This document shows positions 36,574 through 46,085 of a stretch of DNA of 64,000 nt, in pieces. The notes beneath the pieces are model-generated. The model saw nothing but the letters and a program-made list of their open reading frames with translations, did not search any database and had not been told where the DNA came from. The DNA comes from Haloprofundus salilacus (lineage in GTDB: Archaea > Halobacteriota > Halobacteria > Halobacteriales > Haloferacaceae), in assembly GCF_020150815.1 (NCBI RefSeq), contig NZ_CP083723.1, forward strand, positions 1,054,001-1,118,000, in the 5' to 3' direction. The position numbers and the translations under genes were made by a program. The stretch's first letter is position 1. Each line of letters begins with the position of its first letter.

Positions 36574-37335
36574 ATGAAACGCGACAACGACAAAGACGAC
36601 GAGTGGACCGCAGACGCAGAACGAGCGCAACCCCAGAACGACAGGAACGACAAGCGCGCCGTCGTGCTCGTCTCCGGCGGGATGGACAGCGCGACGACCG
36701 CCTACGAGGCAAAAGCGCGCGGCTACGAACTCTACTTCCTGCACACCTCCTACGGGCAGAAGACCGAGAGCAAAGAGTACGACTGCGCCACGAAACTCGC
36801 CGAAGAGATGGACGCGCGCGACTTCCTGCACATCGAGACCGACCACCTCAAGCGCATCGGCGTGTCGAGCCTCACAGACGACGCGATGGCCGTCGAAGAC
36901 GTCGACATGGACAGCGAGGAGATACCCGACACCTACGTCCCGTTCCGCAACGCGAACCTCCTCTCGATGGCCGTCTCGTACGCCGAAGCGAACGACTGCG
37001 AGGCCGTCTTCGTCGGCGCGCACTCGGAAGACTACGCGGGCTACCCCGACTGCCGTCCCGAGTTCTTCGAGGCGTTCGAGGCGATGGTCGACACAGGGAC
37101 GAAACCCGAAACCGAGATCGCGGTCGAAGTGCCGTTCGTGAACGACTCGAAGACGGACATAGCCGAGCGCGGCGTCGAACTCGGTGTCCCGTTCGAGCAC
37201 ACGTGGAGCTGCTACCGCACCGAGGAACCCGCGTGCGGCACCTGCGACTCCTGTGCGTACCGACTGCAGTCGTTCCAGAACGTCGGCGTCCGCGACCCGA
37301 TCGAGTACGCCGAGCGGCCGCAGTACGCCGACTGA
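36574..37335 (+). CDS. queC: 7-cyano-7-deazaguanine synthase QueC
   Basis: 253 residues. PP-loop VLVSGGMDSATTAYEA (about 30-46), HTSYGQKTESKEY, the substrate region VGAHSEDYAGYPDCRPEFFE and the C-terminal zinc site CGTCDSCAYR plus an earlier Cys in WSCYRTEEPACG. ATP-dependent amidation and dehydration of 7-carboxy-7-deazaguanine give preQ0, precursor of archaeosine in archaeal tRNA. The first 27 residues are an acidic extension typical of haloarchaea. Last gene of queDEC. Confidence 0.93.
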   Translation: MKRDNDKDDEWTADAERAQPQNDRNDKRAVVLVSGGMDSATTAYEAKARGYELYFLHTSYGQKTESKEYDCATKLAEEMDARDFLHIETDHLKRIGVSSLTDDAMAVEDVDMDSEEIPDTYVPFRNANLLSMAVSYAEANDCEAVFVGAHSEDYAGYPDCRPEFFEAFEAMVDTGTKPETEIAVEVPFVNDSKTDIAERGVELGVPFEHTWSCYRTEEPACGTCDSCAYRLQSFQNVGVRDPIEYAERPQYAD

Positions 37336-37406
37336 CCGGCGCCCCTCTCGGCTTCTACCTCTCCGACGGAAGCTACCGTTTTGACCCCTCCGAGTGACCG
37401 ACGACC

Positions 37407-38225
37407 ATGGCCGAGAACGGGGGCCGAAAGAGGGAGACGGACCGCAAGAGCGAAGTGGGCCACAAGAGCCAGGCGGATCGAAAGCGGGAGAACGCGCGGT
37501 CGTTCGATCGGGCGGCGTCGTCGTACTTCGACAGCGCCGTCCACCGCGACGGCGACGGCGACGACCTGCAGACGCTCGCCGATTGGTGCGCCGACGCCGA
37601 CCGCGCGCTCGACGTGGCGACGGGTGCGGGTCACACCGCCGGCGCGGTCGCCGACGCGGGCGTCTCAGACGTCGTTGCCGCCGACATCGCTCCGGAGATG
37701 GTCACCATCGCGACCCGCGAGTACGACCTCGCCGGCGTCGTCGCCGACGCCGAACGCCTCCCGTTCGCCGACGACGCGTTCGACGCCGTCACGTGTCGCA
37801 TCGCCGCGCACCACTTCCCCGATCCCGAGGCGTTCGTCTCGGAGGTCGCTCGCGTGCTCGACCCCGGCGGCGTCTTCGCCTTCGAGGACAACGTCGCGCC
37901 TGAGGACGTCGACCTCGCGGCGTTTCTCGACGAGATTGAGCGTATCCGCGACCCGGCGCACGTCTCGCTGTATCCTGAGTCGCGGTGGCATGAGTGGTTC
38001 GAAGACGCCGGGCTCTCGGTCGAGGAGTCCGCAGCGACGAAGATGCGCCTCGAATACGACCCATGGGTCGACCGCACCGACGTGCCGGCCGACGAGCGCG
38101 TGGAACTCGTACGCCGATTCCGGAACGCGTCCGCCGAGGCGCGCGACCTGTACGAAATCGAACTCGACGACGACGGGGTTCGAGCGTTCTCGAACCTGAA
38201 AGTGCTGATTCGGGCCGGCGCGTGA
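37407..38225 (+). CDS. Class I SAM-dependent methyltransferase
   Basis: 272 residues. SAM motif I ALDVATGAGHTAGAVADAG (about 69-87), then ADIAPEM, ADAERLPFADDAFDAVTCRI and LDPGGVFAFED; UbiE/Methyltransf_11 type. The N-terminal 35 residues are charged (Lys/Arg/Glu) and probably disordered. The acceptor is unknown (small molecule or lipid). It is near queDEC but separated by 71 bp, so linkage is not certain. Confidence 0.88.
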   Translation: MAENGGRKRETDRKSEVGHKSQADRKRENARSFDRAASSYFDSAVHRDGDGDDLQTLADWCADADRALDVATGAGHTAGAVADAGVSDVVAADIAPEMVTIATREYDLAGVVADAERLPFADDAFDAVTCRIAAHHFPDPEAFVSEVARVLDPGGVFAFEDNVAPEDVDLAAFLDEIERIRDPAHVSLYPESRWHEWFEDAGLSVEESAATKMRLEYDPWVDRTDVPADERVELVRRFRNASAEARDLYEIELDDDGVRAFSNLKVLIRAGA

Positions 38226-38294
38226 AACGAGACGAAGGGCGTTCGACCGCCGAGCGTCTCCGAAGGTGCCGCATCCGCAACCGGTAAACGTCCG

Positions 38295-39248
38295 GTGTTC
38301 GTCGGGCGTCACGTGCGATTCGCCGCCGAAGAGGTCCGCATCTCGCCGCTGGCAGGACTCGCCGTCGCTATTCTGGCAATTAGCACCAGCGCCATCCTCG
38401 TGACGTGGAGCGACGCGCCGAGCCTCGTCAAAGCCTTCTACCGCGTGCTGTTCACGTTCGCGCTCGTCGCCCCCGTCGCCGTCGCGCGAAACGGCGGCGA
38501 CTTCGCCCGAATCGGTCGCCGCGACCTGTTCTTCGCCGGCGTGTCAGGCGCGGCGCTGGCGCTGCACTTCGCCTCGTGGTTCGAGAGCCTCAACTGGACC
38601 TCCGTCGCCGCGAGCGTCACGCTCGTACAGGCGCAACCGCTGTTCGTTGCCGTCGGCGCGTGGGCGCTGTTGGACGAACGCGTCACCGGGCGAACGCTCG
38701 TCGGTATCGGCATCGCGCTCGTCGGTATGGTCGTGATGTCGCTCGGCGATTTTCTCACCGGCGCGGCCGTCGTCGGCACGGATCCGCTCTACGGAAACGC
38801 GCTCGCCGTCGTCGGCGCAGTGACCGCCGCGGGCTACGTGCTCGCCGGACGCTCGCTCCGCCAGCGCGTCGCGCTCTTCCCATACGTGACCGTCGTCTAC
38901 GGCGTCTGCGCTGTCGTCCTCCTCGTACTGACCGTCGCCCGCGGCCTCCCGCTGTTCGACTACCCCGCCCGCGAGTGGCTGCTGTTCGCGGCGATGGCGC
39001 TCGGTCCTGGTCTGTTCGGACACACCGTCATCAACTGGGCGCTTGCGCACCTCGAATCGAGCGTCGTCAGCGTCTCGCTGCTCGGCGAACCCGTCGGCAG
39101 CACGCTGCTGGCGCTCGTGTTGCTCTCGCAGGTGCCGACGCCCGCGACGCTCGCCGGCGGGGCGGTCGTCCTCGGCGGCATCTACGTCACCGCGTCGGCG
39201 CGACGTGGCGACCCAGCCGCCGACGAAGCGGCCGTCGTCGACGCCTGA
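38295..39248 (+). CDS. EamA (DMT superfamily) transporter
   Basis: 317 residues with ten hydrophobic segments in two EamA halves (about 15-150 and 165-300). Signatures: VKAFYRVLFTFALVAPVA and, in the second half, LESSVVSVSLLGEPVGSTLL. A drug/metabolite exporter or carrier; substrate unknown. The start is GTG 38295; an ATG within the first helix would truncate the protein. Downstream VOC gene is convergent. Confidence 0.85.
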   Translation: MFVGRHVRFAAEEVRISPLAGLAVAILAISTSAILVTWSDAPSLVKAFYRVLFTFALVAPVAVARNGGDFARIGRRDLFFAGVSGAALALHFASWFESLNWTSVAASVTLVQAQPLFVAVGAWALLDERVTGRTLVGIGIALVGMVVMSLGDFLTGAAVVGTDPLYGNALAVVGAVTAAGYVLAGRSLRQRVALFPYVTVVYGVCAVVLLVLTVARGLPLFDYPAREWLLFAAMALGPGLFGHTVINWALAHLESSVVSVSLLGEPVGSTLLALVLLSQVPTPATLAGGAVVLGGIYVTASARRGDPAADEAAVVDA

Positions 39249-39272
39249 GTGTGAGAGATCGGCCCGAGTCGG

Positions 39273-39683
39273 TCAGTGCAGTTTCAACTCGACTCGCCGA
39301 CCGTCCGGGTCGCGGACGTACGCCGCCCAGTCGCGGCCGTAGGCTCCGTAGCGTTTGTATGGTTCGTCCTCCTCGACTTTGATTCCTTCCTCTCGGAGTT
39401 CCGAGAGCAGCGACTCCAGTTCCTCCTCGGTCTCCATCTCGTTCGAGCGGAGCAACAGGCAGATGTGCTCGCCGTCCACGTCGATACGCTCGTCCTCGTC
39501 GGTCGGAACGAGGTGGATGTGTCGCCCCCCGGCGACGACGGCGACGTACGGTACTTCGCCCGCGTCGAACCGATCTCGGTCGCGGACTTCCATCCCCAGC
39601 AGGTCGCGGTAAAACGAGAGCGCGCGGTCAATATCCGAAACGCGGATGGCGACGTGGTCGATGTCGACGACGGAAACATCCAT
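39273..39683 (-). CDS. VOC family (glyoxalase/dioxygenase-like) protein
   Basis: 136 residues. Two beta-alpha-beta-beta-beta modules: VVDIDHVAIRVSDIDRALSF YRDLLGM-type first module, with metal-binding His at the start (DHVAIR) and at GRHIHLVP, and a second module with HICLLLRSNEMETEEELES and AAYVRDPDGRRVELKL (Glu ligand near the end). Metal-dependent isomerase, dioxygenase or glyoxalase; specificity unknown. Confidence 0.85.
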   Translation of the reverse strand: MDVSVVDIDHVAIRVSDIDRALSFYRDLLGMEVRDRDRFDAGEVPYVAVVAGGRHIHLVPTDEDERIDVDGEHICLLLRSNEMETEEELESLLSELREEGIKVEEDEPYKRYGAYGRDWAAYVRDPDGRRVELKLH

Positions 39684-39747
39684 AGCCGAGTTTCGATGCG
39701 ACGCGACAAAATCGTACGGGCGGCGGCGCTCGTCGGCCGACGGCAGG

Positions 39748-40227
39748 CTACTCTAACAACTCCTTCGTCTTCCGGTGCCGATACCGGAACATCGGCTCGA
39801 AGCCGATTCGCCCGAGGGGGCTCGCCGTTCGTCCGAGTTCCCCGCCCGGCAGTTCGTACTCGACGGTGTCGGCGACGACGGTCTCGTCGCCATCACCGTA
39901 GAACTCGTGGGTGTGAATCCACTTCTGGAACGGGCCGCCGAGCATCTCGTCGCGGAACCACGGCGACCCGCCGCCTTCCTCGCGATCGACGACGACGGAG
40001 GTCCACCGTTGCATCGGGACGACGCCGAGCGGTCGCATCGTCATTCGAATCTCCGACCCGACGTCGAGAGTCTCGGGGTTCTCCTCGCCGTCGGCACCGC
40101 GGACGCGCTCGACGGTCAGCCCCATCCACTCGGGCGTCAGCGCTTCCAGCCCGTCGATTCGAGAGTGAAACTCCCATACCTCGTGGAGCGGCGCGGCGAC
40201 GCGAACTCGTCGCTTGTAGACGGCCAT
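39748..40227 (-). CDS. SRPBCC (START-like) ligand-binding protein
   Basis: 159 residues. Begins MAVYKRRVRVAAPLHEVWEF, the usual first strand and helix of SRPBCC proteins, followed by TPEWMGLTVERV, MTMRPLGVVPMQRWTSVVVD and the long C-terminal helix (FRYRHRKTKELL). These hydrophobic-pocket proteins bind lipids or polyketides or act as coenzyme carriers. ATG 40227 is used rather than the upstream 40257. Confidence 0.8.
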   Translation of the reverse strand: MAVYKRRVRVAAPLHEVWEFHSRIDGLEALTPEWMGLTVERVRGADGEENPETLDVGSEIRMTMRPLGVVPMQRWTSVVVDREEGGGSPWFRDEMLGGPFQKWIHTHEFYGDGDETVVADTVEYELPGGELGRTASPLGRIGFEPMFRYRHRKTKELLE

Positions 40228-40321
40228 CGGTGTTGATGCTACGGGCGACAGCGGCAAAAGGCCGTCCGTCGGAAAGCGGACTATCTATGTCGACGAACGG
40301 CCCGTCCGTTCCCGGATTCGT

Positions 40322-40570
40322 TCACGCGCGGGTCGCGCGTTCGAACGCCGACTTCCAGCGACGGGCCGTCGCTTCCGAGAGACGCCGCTGGACGGCGATG
40401 ACCGCCAGCGTTGCGAGGACGCCGACGGCGAAAACGGCGGTGAACGCCGCGTACGAGAGTGCGACGAATATCGCCAGGGGGGCGACGGCGAGCGCGACTG
40501 TGACGCCGAACGTGGGATCGGCCGTGGGTGTCGTCTGGGCGGTACTTCTGTGCTGTGACGTAGTGTACAT
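40322..40570 (-). CDS. Small membrane protein, two TM helices
   Basis: 82 residues. A Thr/Gln-rich N-terminus of 20 residues is followed by two hydrophobic helices (VTVALAVAPLAIFVALSYAA and AVFAVGVLATLAVIAVQR) and a basic C-terminus (RRWKSAFERATRA). No family recognised. It precedes the SRPBCC gene by 94 bp in the same direction. The hydrophobic pattern supports a real membrane protein but the short size makes the call moderate. Confidence 0.5.
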   Translation of the reverse strand: MYTTSQHRSTAQTTPTADPTFGVTVALAVAPLAIFVALSYAAFTAVFAVGVLATLAVIAVQRRLSEATARRWKSAFERATRA

Positions 40571-41006
40571 CGTTCTCTGGTGTAGTCGGTGATCGGAAAC
40601 TGGACGGGCGCGCCGACCGGGGGCGGGACCGAAGCGGTGCGGGGACCGACTCGGCGAACCGGTCTCGCGGACCGGTCGCTGGTCGCTCTCGAACGGGTAG
40701 CGCGTCGACGGATTCGGGCGGGTTCAGATTCCGCGCAACTCCGTCGGCAGGAGTGAGACGCGGAGGACCCCGGCCCATTCGCCGAACGCGCGGCGGAGCG
40801 CGCGATTTCGGGCGGCGTCGGTCGGATCGATGTGAAGTGGCATGGGTCGTGTCCTCCGTGCGTGGACGTCAACGGGGGCGTCGCAGTCGTCTCTACATTC
40901 GGTTGTCACTTAACCGTACTCGGAGTGTGTGACGCATGCCCGCGGTACTGTTAAGTATCCGAACAGAACCCAGAGTATTTTAGCAGATAACGTGAACAAA
41001 CTGCCG
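40571..41006. other. Sparse region between small genes
   Basis: 436 bp holding only a possible 39-residue gene (40724-40843). An AT-rich patch at 40905-40990 contains a TATA-like gtattttag before the rightward small membrane protein. Confidence 0.45.
40724..40843 (-). CDS. Possible 39-residue peptide
   Basis: MPLHIDPTDAARNRALRRAF then EWAGVLRVSLLPTELRGI. A GGAGG Shine-Dalgarno-like stretch lies about 10 nt before the ATG at 40843, the main support. No family recognised; could be chance. Confidence 0.35.
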   Translation of the reverse strand: MPLHIDPTDAARNRALRRAFGEWAGVLRVSLLPTELRGI

Positions 41007-41285
41007 ATGGCCCCTCCAACACCACTCTTCGGCGCATTGCCCGGCGGTCCGGAACTCCTCATCATCTTCCTCATCTTCTTGCTCATCCCAGTCGGCGTCG
41101 GCGGATTCGTCTATAGCGACGCGAAACGCCACGGGTTCGACTACGCTCCCGCGTGGGCGCTCGGAGTTGTCGCGCTGTTCTTCGCCGGATTCTTCCCGGG
41201 GCTGCTCGCGCTGGCGGCGTACTTCTATGTCCGAGAGAAGCGGGCGCGCGACGCGCCGCCGCGCCCCGACGTCGGGAGCGGGTGA
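41007..41285 (+). CDS. Small membrane protein, two TM helices
   Basis: 92 residues with two hydrophobic segments (ELLIIFLIFLLIPVGVGGFV; WALGVVALFFAGFFPGLLAL), a YSDAKRHGFDYAPA turn between them and a basic C-terminus (FYVREKRARDAPP). A typical short haloarchaeal integral membrane protein of unknown role. ATG 41007 follows a TATA-like tattttag by about 30 bp; the in-frame ATG at 40929 is rejected because the hydrophobic domain begins just after 41007. Confidence 0.65.
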   Translation: MAPPTPLFGALPGGPELLIIFLIFLLIPVGVGGFVYSDAKRHGFDYAPAWALGVVALFFAGFFPGLLALAAYFYVREKRARDAPPRPDVGSG

Positions 41286-41427
41286 ACGTATACCTGAGCG
41301 GCCCTGATCCGCTTGGTTACTGGCTGTTTTTCTTCGCTTTAACGCTCGTCTTCTACTCATTCGGGAAAAACCCGTCCTGCGCCGTCTACACGTCTACCGC
41401 CGCTAAAAACTGAATTTTCTCTGTCCG

Positions 41428-44400
41428 CTAGAGCGTAAATCGTTTCACCGTCGTCCCCGCCGCTTCGAGGTCTGTGTCGGTCGCCGCGGCGACAATTATC
41501 TGGTTCTCCCCGTGGGAGATACCGACCGTCGCTTCGTAGGTACCATCTTCGGGTTCGACGATCACCGTCTCCTCACGGGTCCTGACCGCGACCACTGCCG
41601 CGTCGGTTTTGCCGGTGACGTGGAGATTGTCACCGCGGAAGTCGGTGTCGACGCGAATCGACGGTCCGTCGGGGCGCTCGGTTTCGAGGTAGCGCTCGGC
41701 GACCGCCGCGGGCATCTCGACGGGTTTCCCGGCGTCGATGCCGTGGGCGAGGCGGACGTACTGCGCCATGCTCCACGCCAGCGGCGTCGCCGACCCGGTG
41801 CCTTCGCCGAACTCCCAGTTGTACTCGGTCTCCTGGTCGCGGTCCCATACCTGCTCGGCGAGCATCCGCCCGCTGTTGGCGAATGCCGCCATCGTCTTCA
41901 GCAGGTTCTCGGGGGCCAGCAGACCGTCTTCGGTCCCGGCGAGCAGTTCGTACTCGCCGCGCTCACCCGTGAAGATGGGCCAGAGTCGGCCCTGTCCTTT
42001 CGTCTCGATGGACCACGGCGCACCCTCCTCGTCGCCGCCCTGCTCGCCGTAACCGTCGCCGTTGTAGCGGTAGAACGCCGGGCCGTACGGCGTGTCGACG
42101 CGGATGGTCTCGTCGACCTCCGTCAGCGAGTTCCGAATCACCTCGTCGTCCCACGGCTTGATGCCGAGTCGGGTGAGTTCGAGGAAACCGCCGTCGATTA
42201 TCTCGCGCTCGTCGAGCGTCGGACCGTTGTTCGCCAGCGTCCGCAGGTGGCCCGCCTCCGGATCGCCGTCGCGGGTCACGCGGACGTAGTACGGCGTGTG
42301 GGTGTGCAGATCCGTCCCCGTCTCGGTGGCGGTCCACTTCTCGACGTTCTCGGTCCAGTCGTCGGCCAGCGCCAACCAGACGAGGGCGTCCTCGGTTCTC
42401 CCCTCGTTGAGCGCGATTGCCGCCGCGCAGGTCAGCCCCGCGATCTCGGCGGCGATGGACGACGGCGAGTAGCCTGCCTCCTCCTCCCAGCGCTCCTGGG
42501 CCGTCGCGGGACCGTTCCGGGCGACGTAGTCCGCCGAGCGCTTGACGTTGACGTAGTCGTAGTTGGTGTCGTCGAAACCGAGACCGTCCTCCCAGAGCTG
42601 GTACGCCATCACCTGCGGGAAGGAGATGTTGTCTATCTGCTCGCCGCCCCACCGGGTGCGACCGTCGAGATAGGAATTCTGCGGGATGAATCCGTGATCG
42701 TCCTGCTGGTAGTTGTAGATGTACGACAGCGCATCCTCCGCCGTTTTGAGGTCGCCCACTGCCTCGAAGACGGTGAACACTTGGTAGAGGTCGCGCGCCC
42801 AGACGAAGTTGTAGCCGTACCCCTTCGCCTCCTCGGCGCTGACCGCCTCCCCCCACGGAACGGAGGGCGAAGCGATGCCCGCTCCGAGGAACGTCTTGTC
42901 CTCGACGGCACGAAGCCCCATCAGACAGCTCTTGTACTGCGCTCTGAGTTCGTCGTCGTCGGCGACGCACGTCGGCAGTTCCTTCGGTTCGAGAAACCGC
43001 TCCCACGAGTCGATGTACGCCGACCGGACCGTTTCGTAGCCGCGGGTCAACGCCCCCGCGGCCTCGCCGAGCGCCGCCGCCGTATCGGCGTTCTCGCCGA
43101 AGCCGAGCGCGAGCGTCTCGCCGAGTTCGCTGCCGCTGCCGACCCGCCCCACGAGGACGATGTTCTCGTCGTCGACGCGCGAGTGCGATTCGGGCTGTTC
43201 GCCGCCCGAGAACAGCCCGTGGAGGTACTCCGATCCGGCGACGCCGACGGTGGCCCACTCGAAGCGGTTCGCCGCCGCCAGTGCGAGAGCGACGCTGTAC
43301 GGTTCGCCCTCCTCGTCGGTCAGAAGCGGGTCGCCCACGTCGTACGCGCCGGCGTCACGGGCGACGAGGTGGTAGCTGCCGGGTTTGCCGAGTCGGAGGC
43401 CGCGGTCCTTCGCGCCGGTATTCGTCAGCGAGGTGTCCGCGACGGCGAACAACTGGTACTCCTTGTCGTCGCGCGCCTCGAAGTCGACGTTGACGAGGAG
43501 CGCGTCGTGTTCGGGGTCGGCGACGTACTCGAGCGTGAGGTTCCACTCGTGTCCGCGGCCGTCACCCCGTTCGACGACAGTGTGGCGGAAGACGAGCGCG
43601 TCTTCTTCGACGATTTCGGCCCGCCGTTCTATCGTCTCGGCGGCGTCGTCGCGGCGGGTCTCGTTGTACGTTCTGGCCGTATAGCTCGACCCCTCGTCGG
43701 CCTCGACGACGAGGAAATCGAGCGTCCGCAGGTTCATCAGGTCGACGCGCGGGAATCGGACCTCTGTCAGCGCGCCCTCGGTGAGCGTGAACCAGACTCG
43801 CGAGGGGTCCTCGTCGTCGTGGTCGGCGACGGTGCCGACGCCGTACTTCTCGCCGGTGGTCCACCGCGGCCACTCCTCGGGACCCGACGGCGCGGGCGTG
43901 CTCATCGGGAGCGCGTCGGTCTCGCGCAGCAGCGCTGTCGTCGCGAGCCGAAGCGAGTGCGACCAGCCCAACGGTGTGGCGCTGTCGTACGTTCCGTCGT
44001 CGAACACCTGCTCGGCGAGATAGCCTGCCTCGGTGGCGAACGGCCCGTCCGGCAGCAGGAGTTCGTACAACGTCTCCGCGCGGGCGAGGAACGGCTCGCC
44101 GTCGTAGCCGGAGCGAGCGAGCAGCGACGCGAGCGTGGCCGCGGCGTTGGCCCCCCACGCCGTCGACACCGACCACACTTTGGGCTGCTCCTGTCCGCTG
44201 CGCCGCCACGTGTCGTCTTCGAAACGGACGAGACCGGCGACCGGCGTTCCCTCGGGGTCGCGGTAGAGACCGTCGAGCGTCTCGCCGACGTGGTCGCGGA
44301 GACGGTCGAGCACCTCCTCGGTCAGCTCTTCGAGGTGGCCGTACTCGTCGAAGGCGTCGACGAGCGCCAGCGTGCTGGAGTCGAGGCGGACGTCGCGGTG

Positions 44401-45954
44401 GTCGCCGTCGAGACGGAGCGCGTAGTGGTCGTCGTCTTCGAGCCACAGTTCGTCGAGTCCCTCTACGACGGTGGTTGCCTGCGCCGCCGCGTGGTCGCTC
44501 AGGTCGTCGTCGACGGGCGCGCGAGCGACGGCGGCGTACGCTTCGAGGAACGTCGCCGCCGTGTGGGTGAACCGCCCGCTCATGTTCTCCCACGCGTTCT
44601 GACAGCGAATCGGGAGACCGTTGGCGCCGAGTGTCTCGTCCATCGCGGTGACCGCGCGGTCGATACTTTCGCGGACCTCCCGGCGCTCGGCCGAACTCAG
44701 TCGCGTGCCGCGCTCGCGGAGGTAGGTGGCGAGGTATGTCGCGACGCTGGCCGTCTGGTCGGCCTGGTACTCGTCGCTGTCGCCGCCCTCGACGCGGCCG
44801 TGCGCCCACCCCGGCGCGAGCGACCCGTCGACGGCCCAGACGCGGTGCGGCCACGACCCGTCGTCCTCCTGGGTCTCGCAGAGGAACCGGACGCTCCGCT
44901 GGAGTTGGTCGTCCACGTCGAGACCGAGCAGTTCGTCGCTCTCCAACAGGTTGGCCGCCACCTCGGCGTCGTCGCGGAACCACGTGTAGCCGTAGCCGCC
45001 CGAGTGCGCGTAGAAGGGGTCGAACTCGGGTCCGGCGATGTGTGCGCCCGTCGGCGCGGTGAGAAGCGACAGCGCTCGGAGGTCGGAGCGGACGACGCGG
45101 GCGTTCGGTGCCCCGTCCGGGACGTACACTTCTGCGCGCATCCGGCCCGCCTCCCGGAGGTCGTCGGCTGTCGCGTGCGAGAGTGCGCAGTCGCGGAGGT
45201 CAGCCAGCGCCTCCTCGCGGGTCAACTCGTTGTGGTCCGACAGTTGCGTGACGAACGTCGTTCGGGCGGCGCGACCCTCGCGCTCGAACGGCGCGGAGAC
45301 TACGATGTCGCCGCTGAGGTGGGTGTCCTCGTACCGGTTTAACACCGCCTCGCGGGGGAACTCGAACGAGCTCTCGGAGAGCATCTCGTCGAACCGCTCC
45401 GGAATCTGCCCCCGCACGTCGGTGAGTCCCGTCGACGCGGTTACGTAGTCGTGTTCGGTCCGGTGGAAAACCTCGACCGCTTTCGTGCCGTTCGGTCCCG
45501 CCGACTCGTGGATGAGGCGGCCGACGCGCGTCTCTCTGCCCTCGGGTGCGAAGGTGAGAAACGCCGTCAGGTGGGCGTCCGTCGGTATCGCGCCGCGGAG
45601 TTCGACGTGCGTGACGTGTGCCCGGCCCAGCGTGAGGTCGTACTGGTGGACGGTGTACGCTCCGGCGTCGTACTCGGTCTCGACGACGTTCGTCTCGCGG
45701 TAGTAGTGCTGTCTGACGGCGTCGAGTTCGTCGAACCAGCGGGTGCCGTCGTCGGTTTCGATGCCGAAACGCGACCGGTCGATGCCGTAAAGCCCGGAGA
45801 GCGAAGATGAATAGTCCCGGAGGCGTCCGCGGGGGTCGACGTAGACGAGACGGTCGCCGTGCGCCGAAAAGGCCCCGTTTGCGGTCGGACACTCCTCCGG
45901 AAAACGCGCGCCACGATTTCTCTTGTAATCGTTCAACGCGGTTCGGAGTCTCAT
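41428..45954 (-). CDS. Tandem double GH15-type glucoamylase/glucodextranase fusion
   Basis: 1508 residues made of two GH15-like halves. Half 1 (about 1-690): beta-sandwich N-domain, then (alpha/alpha)6 barrel motifs GYGYTWFRDDAEVAANL (about 321), ENMSGRFTH (about 453) and YDSATPLGWSHSLRL. Half 2 (about 700-1400): glucodextranase-like N-domain (TTGEKYGVGTVADHDDEDPS), GYGYNFVWARDLYQVFTVFE (about 1041), RWEEEAGYSPSSIAAEI with the likely catalytic Glu (about 1155) and GSATPLAWSMAQYVRL. A small C-terminal sandwich ends the protein. No signal peptide is apparent, so it is probably cytosolic. It should release glucose from alpha-glucans; which halves are active is unknown. Divergent from the GH13 gene. 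Confidence 0.85.
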   Translation of the reverse strand: MRLRTALNDYKRNRGARFPEECPTANGAFSAHGDRLVYVDPRGRLRDYSSSLSGLYGIDRSRFGIETDDGTRWFDELDAVRQHYYRETNVVETEYDAGAYTVHQYDLTLGRAHVTHVELRGAIPTDAHLTAFLTFAPEGRETRVGRLIHESAGPNGTKAVEVFHRTEHDYVTASTGLTDVRGQIPERFDEMLSESSFEFPREAVLNRYEDTHLSGDIVVSAPFEREGRAARTTFVTQLSDHNELTREEALADLRDCALSHATADDLREAGRMRAEVYVPDGAPNARVVRSDLRALSLLTAPTGAHIAGPEFDPFYAHSGGYGYTWFRDDAEVAANLLESDELLGLDVDDQLQRSVRFLCETQEDDGSWPHRVWAVDGSLAPGWAHGRVEGGDSDEYQADQTASVATYLATYLRERGTRLSSAERREVRESIDRAVTAMDETLGANGLPIRCQNAWENMSGRFTHTAATFLEAYAAVARAPVDDDLSDHAAAQATTVVEGLDELWLEDDDHYALRLDGDHRDVRLDSSTLALVDAFDEYGHLEELTEEVLDRLRDHVGETLDGLYRDPEGTPVAGLVRFEDDTWRRSGQEQPKVWSVSTAWGANAAATLASLLARSGYDGEPFLARAETLYELLLPDGPFATEAGYLAEQVFDDGTYDSATPLGWSHSLRLATTALLRETDALPMSTPAPSGPEEWPRWTTGEKYGVGTVADHDDEDPSRVWFTLTEGALTEVRFPRVDLMNLRTLDFLVVEADEGSSYTARTYNETRRDDAAETIERRAEIVEEDALVFRHTVVERGDGRGHEWNLTLEYVADPEHDALLVNVDFEARDDKEYQLFAVADTSLTNTGAKDRGLRLGKPGSYHLVARDAGAYDVGDPLLTDEEGEPYSVALALAAANRFEWATVGVAGSEYLHGLFSGGEQPESHSRVDDENIVLVGRVGSGSELGETLALGFGENADTAAALGEAAGALTRGYETVRSAYIDSWERFLEPKELPTCVADDDELRAQYKSCLMGLRAVEDKTFLGAGIASPSVPWGEAVSAEEAKGYGYNFVWARDLYQVFTVFEAVGDLKTAEDALSYIYNYQQDDHGFIPQNSYLDGRTRWGGEQIDNISFPQVMAYQLWEDGLGFDDTNYDYVNVKRSADYVARNGPATAQERWEEEAGYSPSSIAAEIAGLTCAAAIALNEGRTEDALVWLALADDWTENVEKWTATETGTDLHTHTPYYVRVTRDGDPEAGHLRTLANNGPTLDEREIIDGGFLELTRLGIKPWDDEVIRNSLTEVDETIRVDTPYGPAFYRYNGDGYGEQGGDEEGAPWSIETKGQGRLWPIFTGERGEYELLAGTEDGLLAPENLLKTMAAFANSGRMLAEQVWDRDQETEYNWEFGEGTGSATPLAWSMAQYVRLAHGIDAGKPVEMPAAVAERYLETERPDGPSIRVDTDFRGDNLHVTGKTDAAVVAVRTREETVIVEPEDGTYEATVGISHGENQIIVAAATDTDLEAAGTTVKRFTL

Positions 45955-46085
45955 GCAGGAGAAGCGAGACGAAATAGCATAAGCGTTGGTGGCACTCGCC
46001 GTCGACGCAGCCGAAACCTGTCGGCTCGCGCGGCAACTGTTCGAATGGGCGTAAAGTCAATGGTGTAGGGTGCGATAGCACGCCC

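Noticed and set aside
41512-45342. 1276-codon frame antisense to the GH15 fusion
   Set aside because: A very long open frame caused by high GC and codon bias of the real gene; no recognisable protein features.
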